From the NCBI GenBank assembly GCA_012965455.1, contig DTSG01000450.1, positions 1-8,355 on the forward strand: a DNA stretch of 8,355 nucleotides, in the 5' to 3' direction. Numbering within the stretch: the first letter of the stretch is position 1; each line of letters starts with the position of its first letter. The notes under the pieces are model-generated. The model was not told the DNA's origin. It saw only the letters and a list, made by a program, of their open reading frames with translations, and did no database searches. The position numbers were made by a program, and so were the translations under genes. Source of the stretch: Planctomycetaceae bacterium (GTDB lineage: Bacteria > Planctomycetota > Planctomycetia > Pirellulales > Pirellulaceae). Positions 1-6,317 of this stretch are shown piece by piece.

Positions 1-45
1 TCCGGCGTCGATACTTGTAAAAACTCCAATGGGCCATTTTTCCAC
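1..45 (-). CDS. Probable sugar phosphate isomerase/epimerase-like (AP endonuclease 2/xylose isomerase-like TIM barrel), N-terminus only
   Basis: Only the first 15 codons are in the window. They read from a GTG at 45-43 as (V/M)EKWPIGVFTSIDAG and run off the left edge. The start is well supported: a perfect AAGGAG lies 7 nt upstream (58-53). The beginning resembles the first beta strand of planctomycetal sugar phosphate isomerase/epimerase proteins of the xylose-isomerase-like TIM-barrel superfamily, which I recall as starting with a K/W-P-I-G-V-F-x-S-x-D-A-G pattern. That match is from memory and rests on very few residues. No signal peptide is seen, so a cytoplasmic enzyme would be expected, unlike the exported proteins upstream. 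It lies 102 bp downstream of the pseudo-HtrA/hydrolase gene with no obvious terminator between, so it may be co-transcribed or have its own promoter. Confidence 0.6.
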   Translation of the reverse strand, partial: MEKWPIGVFTSIDAG

Positions 46-52
46 AGTGCTT

Positions 53-58
53 CTCCTT
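53..58 (-). promoter_or_regulatory. Shine-Dalgarno AAGGAG for the GTG-started gene at the left edge
   Basis: Minus-strand AAGGAG at 58-53, followed by 7 nt and then GTG at 45-43. This is the strongest ribosome-binding site in the window, and it is what identifies the partial gene at the left edge. Confidence 0.75.
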
Positions 59-147
59 GATGTTCACAATGCATCAGTATGATTTTGAATTTTCAGCTGT
101 AAGTTTGAAAGACATGAATGATGTTATGGGAATGGGTGTCCAGGGAA

Positions 148-2118
148 CTAGATTCGGTCAAGCGAGTCGACCCATTGTAGGAATTGCAGGCGATCGCTGT
201 CTGATAGCCCGGCCTTGTCATTTAGCTGGACAGTCGTGACAGGATATTTCGCAGCAGTGAGTCGTTTAACTCCGGCTGCAGACGCTTTTACTAACTTGGA
301 TTCTTTCACGTCAAACACATAGAACGCCAATCGTTCGCCGGGGTCGTTGGCTTTGATTGCCGTTCGAGCGGGCAATGACACATCCAGCGGCGCGACGCCT
401 CGGATTAAGTCGCGATGGGCAAATCCGACGAGATACGACATGCTGCCACCGGCTTGTTGTCCATGGACAACGATGCGATTACGGTCGATTGTATACAGGG
501 ATAATACGTTGTCGATCGTCTTGCGAATAAAGTCAACTTCGCTAGGATTCCAGCGTGCCGGATCTGCCGATTGTGGAGCTAAGACGATAGCGTGATATTG
601 TTCAGCAAGAGCGATCCATTGGGTTTGCAGCTCCTCGTTGTCTGGTTTACCAGGAGCCTGCAACCAGACGATTAATGCGTGCGGCACGTCGTGACGGTAA
701 TTAGTTGGGATGATGGCCACGCACTCGTTCTTTTCTTCGGGAAGTTTTACGTCAATCAGTCCGGTTGCCAATGTGTCCGCAGGTGCCGCAGTGGAGGGAG
801 CAGCATGTGCTGAGATCGTTGGCGCTTGCTGAGGTATGCTGCCTAGTTCGAGAGACACAGTGGTGGGCTCGTTGTTGCGTAAATAAGTCAGCGTCAGTTG
901 GTCCTGAGGCTCGAAGTTTGAGAGGACCAAACGCAGGGCGTTATGATCAGCAACGGCTTCACTGTTGATGTGGGTAATGATATCGCCCGGTTGCAGTTTG
1001 ACTTGTTGTGCTGGACTGTCCACATAGACGTGGCGGATTTGTGTGCCCTGTTCGGCAAAATTGCGATCCGGAAGTACTCCCAAAAGTGGATGCTCATAGG
1101 GTTCAAGCTTTTCGACGAGCGTAACTTTGACAGTGACGATTTGGTCACCCCGTTTGACGGAAACCGTAATCGTGTTACCAGCATATTGACCACCTAACGC
1201 ATGGCGTAGTTGTGCCTGACGACTAATCACCAAGTCGTTGACTTTGATGATCGTATCGCCTTTTTGCAGGCCACCTGCGCGGGCGGGAGACTTGGGCTGA
1301 ACGGCGACAATTTCTGCGGGTAAGTCATAAATGTTACCAGACTTGAGGGAGACGCCAAGCAAGCCGGAGTGCAAGTCCTTGCCTGCTTTCAGCGTGTCTA
1401 AGTGCGGCAGGATATCAATTAGTGGTATGGCGAATCCGATGCCGGAGTCGTACCAATCTGTACCATCAGTGGGGCTTTGGCCACGCGGTGAGAGTGGCGT
1501 TAAGATTCCATAGACGCGGCCCTGGATGTCGATTAAGGGGCCGCCATAATTTGCTGGTGAGATCTTGGCATCGGTTTGAATCGCTTTGCCCCAGATTCGA
1601 TTGGTGGCGCTTACAATTCCTAAGCTTTGATTCACGACCTCGCGCGAATACGTCTTACCGAGGGCGACAGACCATTGACCGACAATAACCTCCGCATGAG
1701 GTACGGGGGACGCCGTGGTGTATTGTTCGGTAGTGTTAACCTTGAGCAGAACTAAATTACGATTATAATCATGTGAAATAAGGGTGGCGGCCGCACGCTT
1801 TCCGCTCGGAGTGCTTACTAATATGGAAGTGAATGCTGGCGGGAAATTCACCGCACTCGACAAAATGAATCCGTCATTGGAGACGGCCAAGCCCGAGACA
1901 GGCCCGTCATTGCCAGTTTCTAAGCCGCCTAGAACTTCGATCTGTACAACACTTGCAGCGACTTGAGCGACTGCTTGCTGTAACGCTCTTTCCTCTTGTG
2001 CAAGCAAATCATCTTGCGCGGCTGAGTTCTTCGTTAAAGTACAGAAAACGGTTGTGGTAATCGCTAGTAGAAAAAGTTGTTTGAATAGCGGTAGTTGCTG
2101 GTTGGGGAAAATAATCAT
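148..2118 (-). CDS. Exported pseudo-HtrA with two PDZ domains and a fused, catalytically degenerate alpha/beta-hydrolase domain
   Basis: A 656-residue protein starting at ATG with a signal peptide (about residues 1-34, hydrophobic core LFLLAITTTVF). Residues about 45-245 follow the S1C trypsin fold seen in the neighbouring active protease, but all three triad positions differ. His is Val90 (in LSSAVNF), Asp is Asn121 (in DYNRNLVLLKV) and Ser is Tyr191 (in SPANYGGPL). Two PDZ domains follow (about 250-336 and 344-424), then an Ala/Pro linker (428-450). Residues about 455-656 resemble the esterase/PHB-depolymerase type of alpha/beta hydrolase, with a nucleophile elbow reading HGQQAGG. The expected catalytic Ser is Gln555, and I see no credible catalytic His near the C-terminus. 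The frame is uninterrupted, so this appears to be a conserved pseudoenzyme and not a decaying gene. No good Shine-Dalgarno precedes the ATG. It lies 46 bp after the second pseudo-HtrA gene. The role is probably binding or regulatory in the envelope (inference). Confidence 0.88.
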   Translation of the reverse strand: MIIFPNQQLPLFKQLFLLAITTTVFCTLTKNSAAQDDLLAQEERALQQAVAQVAASVVQIEVLGGLETGNDGPVSGLAVSNDGFILSSAVNFPPAFTSILVSTPSGKRAAATLISHDYNRNLVLLKVNTTEQYTTASPVPHAEVIVGQWSVALGKTYSREVVNQSLGIVSATNRIWGKAIQTDAKISPANYGGPLIDIQGRVYGILTPLSPRGQSPTDGTDWYDSGIGFAIPLIDILPHLDTLKAGKDLHSGLLGVSLKSGNIYDLPAEIVAVQPKSPARAGGLQKGDTIIKVNDLVISRQAQLRHALGGQYAGNTITVSVKRGDQIVTVKVTLVEKLEPYEHPLLGVLPDRNFAEQGTQIRHVYVDSPAQQVKLQPGDIITHINSEAVADHNALRLVLSNFEPQDQLTLTYLRNNEPTTVSLELGSIPQQAPTISAHAAPSTAAPADTLATGLIDVKLPEEKNECVAIIPTNYRHDVPHALIVWLQAPGKPDNEELQTQWIALAEQYHAIVLAPQSADPARWNPSEVDFIRKTIDNVLSLYTIDRNRIVVHGQQAGGSMSYLVGFAHRDLIRGVAPLDVSLPARTAIKANDPGERLAFYVFDVKESKLVKASAAGVKRLTAAKYPVTTVQLNDKAGLSDSDRLQFLQWVDSLDRI

Positions 2119-2164
2119 GATTTATAGGTAATGCTGCTTATGTAAACATGTGTGTTTGAATTGT

Positions 2165-3196
2165 TTATTGTCCGGTCAATGTGATATCAATTAAGTTGTT
2201 GTCGCGTTGGATGACCACGGTGATATCGTCGATTTTGTCGATCAATGCAATTTCATTAACAAGTGTGTTGAGTGAATCGATCCGGCGATTGTTTAAGTAC
2301 AGTATAAGGTCATCGGGTTGGATTCCTTTTTGCTCAGCGACAGAATTGCGGGTAATCGAGTCGACGAACGGTGGAGTTTTGGCGAGTACGTCGGGAACCA
2401 TGCGAATTCCAAGTGATTTCAGTGTATGTGGATTGTCTGGTCGTTTGACTGTTTCGTCAAAACTTCGCGGACGAGTGCGCCCGGCAATAATGTCTTCCAC
2501 TGCGGTGGTCAGTTGAGCGATTGGTAACGCGTAATTGAGCCATGTGCCGTTTTGGGCATTGCGAAGTTCTTTGCCTAATAGCCCCGCTAAATTCCCGTAA
2601 CTGTCGGTCAGGGCGCCACCGGCAGCACCTGGATTATTTGAAATGGCGTCGAGCACATAGATGGGACCTTGATAGGGAGATTTAAATGCACCACGACGAG
2701 CGTTAAGTGAAGTCGTGGCGGCGACGATTCCGTGTAGAACGCTGCATGGTTCATTGCCCGTGGCCACTCCAAACAGGTTGCTGATCGTTAGGATGCGGGC
2801 ACCAGGTTGCAGGACGATCGATTTGCTTAATGAGAAGTGATCAAGTTCTTGAGAATCAATTTTCAGGACAGCCATTTCTAGTCGCGGGTCAGCGCCGACA
2901 ATCTTTCCTTCGAATTTGCGACCATCATCTAAAACGACCGTGATGTAGTCTGTATCTAATACATAGCTCCATACCGTTAGAATATGTCCATCACCGCTAA
3001 TTAGAAAGCCACTTTGGTAGGCCTCGAGACCTTTCAGTCCACCAGCTCCGTAGATTTTAACCATCTTGCTTTGAACCGTATTGGAGGCCAAAGCCAGGTC
3101 GTCCGCTTGGGATGAGGTTGCTAGTCCACTGAGGACCAATGTTGCAATCAACAGAGGCTTCAGTAAGGGTAGACGTTTTGCAAACAATAGTGACAT
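2165..3196 (-). CDS. Exported pseudo-HtrA (S1C fold plus one PDZ) lacking the catalytic triad
   Basis: A 343-residue protein with a clear signal peptide (basic start, hydrophobic LLIATLVLSGLA, likely cleavage after SQA near residue 31). Residues about 38-240 align by eye with the adjacent active protease: SGFLISGDGHILT, DPRLEMAVLKI and NNPGAAGGAL occupy the positions of the His, Asp and Ser motifs. The residues there are Ser77, Glu107 and Ala192, so the triad is gone while the surrounding fold motifs remain. One PDZ domain covers about 258-342, beginning at SLGIRMV and including the GIQPDDLILYLNN core. The gene begins 3 nt after the stop of the active protease gene, with its Shine-Dalgarno inside that gene's last codons, which implies coupled translation. 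Proteolysis is not expected. A regulatory or substrate-binding partner of the active HtrA is a reasonable inference. Confidence 0.9.
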   Translation of the reverse strand: MSLLFAKRLPLLKPLLIATLVLSGLATSSQADDLALASNTVQSKMVKIYGAGGLKGLEAYQSGFLISGDGHILTVWSYVLDTDYITVVLDDGRKFEGKIVGADPRLEMAVLKIDSQELDHFSLSKSIVLQPGARILTISNLFGVATGNEPCSVLHGIVAATTSLNARRGAFKSPYQGPIYVLDAISNNPGAAGGALTDSYGNLAGLLGKELRNAQNGTWLNYALPIAQLTTAVEDIIAGRTRPRSFDETVKRPDNPHTLKSLGIRMVPDVLAKTPPFVDSITRNSVAEQKGIQPDDLILYLNNRRIDSLNTLVNEIALIDKIDDITVVIQRDNNLIDITLTGQ

Positions 3197-3199
3197 AGC

Positions 3200-4972
3200 T
3201 CAATTCGCTCCCTTAACGGCAGTGGGAAACTGATAACTTGAAATGATGAGTTCTCCATAGATGACTTCGCCATGAACGACCTCTATGTGATGCGGCAACA
3301 AGTGACCGTTGACTTCTTTGTAGTCGCTGAAATAGAGTTCACAAGGGTCGACACCGAGGTCTGGGTACATTTCTATAGAAGTTAGATGGCCGGATTTAGG
3401 GTCAAAATAATAGCGACATTCAATGACACTGTGAGTGCCGATGAGGACGTCTTGTTTTTGTGAATGCTTGGGAGTGGGCATGGAGCCAAGGTAGTAGACC
3501 TCGCCAAAGCGTGTAGGACTTACTTGCATGATGTGCTTCCACATGTGAAGTGCGACGAGCATCCCTCCGCTGCCGCGGGGAGCATCCTGTGTGTTGAGAT
3601 CAGCGTCTAGATCGGCAAATGTCGTGCCCTGTGGTAGCTTGGCATCAACTCGATTCGCTTGTAGATGGATGGTGGCTGCCCCCAGGTTTCCGATTTGTCC
3701 TTCGATAATCCAATTGCCCGGGAGTTTGTCGCCTTTGGTTAAACCAATGTACTTGTCCCAAACACGGTTTTGATTGAGCTTGTTAAAATAGTAGTTTGAA
3801 TAACCATGTCGTGCTTCAATGAAGGGTGCAACTGCCGGCGGGAAACCCGTCTTCTTGATGTTTTTAGCCGGCGGCTTTGCCTCTGGCGGATCATCCTTGG
3901 GTTTCTCTTGTTCTGGAGGACGTGCTGGCGGCTTGCGATTGGGTTGCACTTTGGCCAGCAACTCTTCTGGACTGTGGACTCCAGCAAGGCGAACAAATGT
4001 GTCGATTTGTTTTCCGTCTTGCAAGAAACTAATGGGAACTCTCCAACCACGGGGATAAATTCCAAGTACATTTTTGAATCCGTTGACGGTGTTAATTGGC
4101 CTGCCGCCGAATGACAGCAGTTGATCACCGTAACGTAAGCCTCGGCGGTATGCGTCGGAGGATTCGATGATGTTGGAGACGACAACTGCGCCATTTTCAT
4201 CGGTTACCATGTTGGCACCGAGCGTAGCGTGGTCGAGAAACCGGCCACTGTGTAAATAGCCAAGGAAATGTTTGATCTGATTAATTGAAATTGCATATCC
4301 GACTCCGACGTTGACACGCCCACGTTTCTCAAAAGACCCGCGTCCGTTAATACCAATGAGATCGCCGATTGCATTGAACAACGGGCCACCTGAATTTCCA
4401 GGGTTAATGGAAGCGTCTGTTTGGATACAGTCAGTATATTCTAACAAAGTACCGGCTGGGTATTGATACCGATGTACTCCAGATACGATGCCATAGGTTA
4501 CTGTTGGCTGAAAATCGGTGGCTAACAGGAATGGGTTTCCCACGGCAAAACACCAGTCGCCTAGTCTTACTTTGTCGCTATCGGACATCTTTGCGAACGG
4601 AAAGTCATCGCGACCGATCATTTTTATCAAAGCGACATCGCCAACAGGATCGACGCCTACGACAACGGCATCATAAAGCTGTCCATCGTTGAGCGCACAT
4701 TTCATTGCGGTGCCAGCTGGCTTGACGACGTGAAAGTTACTCAAGGCATAACCGTCAGGACTAATTAAAACTCCGGAACCGCCCCCTTTGCCTCCGGCAG
4801 CGAAGACCATAACGGTTGAAGCAGATGCCTTGCGGATCGCTGCAATGCGTTTAGCTTGCGCCGACAATACTGATGATGGCACGTCGACCGCTTGGACGGA
4901 TAATGTGCAAAGTAACAATGCGACTGCTAATGCAGAGCTTAGTGTTTGTGTTGTGCGTAAAGTAAGAATCAC
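3200..4972 (-). CDS. HtrA/DegP-type periplasmic serine protease (S1C) with PDZ and a C-terminal LolA-like domain
   Basis: A 590-residue exported protease. The GTG start at 4972 is supported by GGAG 6 nt upstream and gives a good signal peptide (about 1-28, core ALAVALLLCTLSVQA). The trypsin-like domain spans about 45-240 with an intact triad: His81 in SNFHVV, Asp112 in DPVGDVALIKM and Ser194 in the classic TDASINPGNSGGPL. A PDZ domain occupies about 247-332 and a Pro/Lys/Glu-rich linker about 344-378. The remaining 210 residues are not part of standard HtrA. Their strand pattern, ending in YKEVNGHLLPHHIEVVHGE and a final Y-G-E-L-I strand, resembles the LolA/outer-membrane-lipoprotein-sorting fold (moderate confidence). 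Canonical DegP carries a second PDZ there. The expected role is degradation of misfolded envelope proteins. It is the only member of the three-gene protease cluster likely to be active, and it comes first in transcription order. Confidence 0.93.
   Translation of the reverse strand: MILTLRTTQTLSSALAVALLLCTLSVQAVDVPSSVLSAQAKRIAAIRKASASTVMVFAAGGKGGGSGVLISPDGYALSNFHVVKPAGTAMKCALNDGQLYDAVVVGVDPVGDVALIKMIGRDDFPFAKMSDSDKVRLGDWCFAVGNPFLLATDFQPTVTYGIVSGVHRYQYPAGTLLEYTDCIQTDASINPGNSGGPLFNAIGDLIGINGRGSFEKRGRVNVGVGYAISINQIKHFLGYLHSGRFLDHATLGANMVTDENGAVVVSNIIESSDAYRRGLRYGDQLLSFGGRPINTVNGFKNVLGIYPRGWRVPISFLQDGKQIDTFVRLAGVHSPEELLAKVQPNRKPPARPPEQEKPKDDPPEAKPPAKNIKKTGFPPAVAPFIEARHGYSNYYFNKLNQNRVWDKYIGLTKGDKLPGNWIIEGQIGNLGAATIHLQANRVDAKLPQGTTFADLDADLNTQDAPRGSGGMLVALHMWKHIMQVSPTRFGEVYYLGSMPTPKHSQKQDVLIGTHSVIECRYYFDPKSGHLTSIEMYPDLGVDPCELYFSDYKEVNGHLLPHHIEVVHGEVIYGELIISSYQFPTAVKGAN
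3208..3213 (-). promoter_or_regulatory. Shine-Dalgarno AGGGAG inside the 3' end of the active protease gene
   Basis: Minus-strand AGGGAG at 3213-3208 lies within the Lys-Gly-Ala codons that end the active protease gene, 11 nt before the ATG (3196-3194) of the first pseudo-HtrA. Stop (3202-3200) and start are separated by 3 nt. Ribosomes finishing the first gene are therefore positioned to initiate the second. Confidence 0.6.
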
Positions 4973-4978
4973 TACTGT

Positions 4979-4982
4979 CTCC
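4979..4982 (-). promoter_or_regulatory. Shine-Dalgarno GGAG that decides the GTG start of the active protease
   Basis: Minus-strand GGAG at 4982-4979 with 6 nt before GTG at 4972-4970. No ATG near this point would give a signal peptide, so this site settles the start. Confidence 0.6.
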
Positions 4983-5045
4983 AGAAATTGCGTTGCGGTT
5001 TACCGTTGAGGTATCCCCAGCTACATGTTATTCACTTAAATAATG

Positions 5046-6242
5046 CTATTTCAATAATCGAGCATTACCCATATTTAGTTGGTCGCCGATGTCGAGGTTT
5101 TTTCCATAGTCAACTTTGATCGTTATGCGTCGAACCCCGGCGATGTTTATGTCTAAGGTTCGTGGTTTATCACTACCGGCAACAAAATCCTGAAACAACT
5201 GCTTGTTGTCCCCGAGGATTGTTAATTCCACGTGGCCACGACCGTTCATTGAAGGATCAATTCCGATATCCATTTGTAGTTTAGAATAAGTGTCAGGTAG
5301 TCTCAGTGACATCACCGTGCGGCTATGGATCGAAATTCCTTTGGAATAGCTCTCCGTTCCAACCATCAGCGGAGTGCCATCGACGGAAATATCCATGCGT
5401 GGTTCGTAAACCTTGGACAACCGTTTGCGGATTAAATTGCCAGATAAAAATGGTGTCCACTCCAGAGCTTCAGGGGTTATATCACTTAAATACAAGATGT
5501 TGTTACTAGCAAAATCTAGTCGACTTAATTCAGATAGCTTGAGGGTCAGTGACTCGCCTGTGCAAGTTTTGGCTTGCAGTTCCTGGTCTTCAGAAACGAG
5601 TTTGAGTTGGCTCACTTGCCAAACGTTGTTTGACGTGTCGGTGATTCGACAGAGAGACTTGGCGGTTTCCTTGTTGGCGGGTTTCACGAGTCGAATGCCT
5701 GCCAATTTGGCGATTTCGACGGGTATTTTATCGCCGCCAAAATTGAATGTTACGAATTCCCCATCAATTGCTTCGACGATGCCTTCAAGTTGATCGATGG
5801 CACCCGATTGACGTTGTACGATTAAAATGTCCTCCGCACTATCCGCCGCTATGATTTGTTGATATTGCTGTAGTGCTTCGTCGGTTAAGGATTTAAATTG
5901 AATATCGCGGACGCTATCAGCGCGACAGATAAAGGACTGAGCATCTCCAATAACCACCGTGCATTTTTCGCCGGCAAGCGTGATTGATTTTGCGTGGAAA
6001 CTAGATCCATCGTGAAGTGTAATCAGAGTAGTTGCATCTTTGACTGGTGCAGCCTGATGGGTAAAGACGATTGACTGTAGTTGGTCTAATGCGTGTCGAG
6101 TGTCGCCGGCTTTACCAGTCAGTGTAATTTCCTGGCTGTTAAGCGTTGAGATACTTCCGGCGACTGGGTCCCCTTGCAGTAGGTTTACCTGTACCTCGGT
6201 GGATACAAATAGCGCTGCCGATAAAAGTACGGTTGTCCACAT
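5046..6242 (-). CDS. Exported protein with four beta-rich (Sm-like) repeats and a C-terminal NPCBM module
   Basis: 398 residues, starting at ATG 6242-6240. Upstream in-frame codons contain no other ATG, GTG or TTG before the preceding gene's stop. The first ~18 residues are hydrophobic (VLLSAALFVS) but lack a basic n-region, so this is a probable but atypical signal peptide. Residues about 17-63, 70-118, 136-188 and 194-246 look like four diverged copies of a short beta-barrel-like unit. Each runs from a strand with a polar turn (for example TLHDGSSFHA) to a closing L-x-x-I/L-x-F/L strand (LQSIVF, VRDIQF, LAGIRL, LSRLDF). Residues about 248-398 match the NPCBM/NEW2 pattern: YLSDITP, SKGISIHSRTVMSLRLPDTYSKLQMDIGID, GHVELTILGDNK and the closing DQLNMGNARLL. 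NPCBM modules are known from glycosidases and putative sugar-binding proteins. No catalytic domain is present here. A role in binding glycans or the cell surface is inferred. Confidence 0.85.
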   Translation of the reverse strand: MWTTVLLSAALFVSTEVQVNLLQGDPVAGSISTLNSQEITLTGKAGDTRHALDQLQSIVFTHQAAPVKDATTLITLHDGSSFHAKSITLAGEKCTVVIGDAQSFICRADSVRDIQFKSLTDEALQQYQQIIAADSAEDILIVQRQSGAIDQLEGIVEAIDGEFVTFNFGGDKIPVEIAKLAGIRLVKPANKETAKSLCRITDTSNNVWQVSQLKLVSEDQELQAKTCTGESLTLKLSELSRLDFASNNILYLSDITPEALEWTPFLSGNLIRKRLSKVYEPRMDISVDGTPLMVGTESYSKGISIHSRTVMSLRLPDTYSKLQMDIGIDPSMNGRGHVELTILGDNKQLFQDFVAGSDKPRTLDINIAGVRRITIKVDYGKNLDIGDQLNMGNARLLK

Positions 6243-6250
6243 ATGAGATT

Positions 6251-6254
6251 TCTC
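6251..6254 (-). promoter_or_regulatory. Possible weak ribosome-binding site (GAGA) for the NPCBM gene
   Basis: Minus-strand GAGA at 6254-6251 is 8 nt from the ATG. A purine run AGGGG (6260-6256) lies slightly further up, 13 nt away, so either could serve. Confidence 0.35.
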
Positions 6255-6317
6255 GCCCCTCAGAGCTTGTTCGATATGCCAGCGAATAGCGGTGGCGGTG
6301 TTGGATACGTGGTTTGG

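Noticed and set aside
58..76. Possible hairpin (TGATG/CATCA, 9-nt loop) just before the left-edge gene's Shine-Dalgarno
   Set aside because: The stem is only 5 bp and weak, and is expected by chance. No riboswitch or terminator features are seen.
943..1197. Plus-strand open frame of 84 codons opposite the pseudo-HtrA PDZ region
   Set aside because: It is antisense to a clear PDZ-coding segment, with no ribosome-binding site or recognisable protein pattern.
2143..2158. Small inverted repeat (AAACA/TGTTT) between the two pseudo-HtrA genes
   Set aside because: A 5-bp AT-rich stem without a following T-run on the coding strand is not a credible terminator.
148..3196. Treating the two triad-less paralogues as decaying pseudogenes
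   Set aside because: Both frames are full length, with signal peptides, fold motifs and PDZ domains intact. Only active-site positions are changed, which fits pseudoenzymes better than decay.
3739..4200. Minus-strand open frame of 153 codons
   Set aside because: It lies in another frame inside the active protease gene and shows no signal peptide or family pattern.
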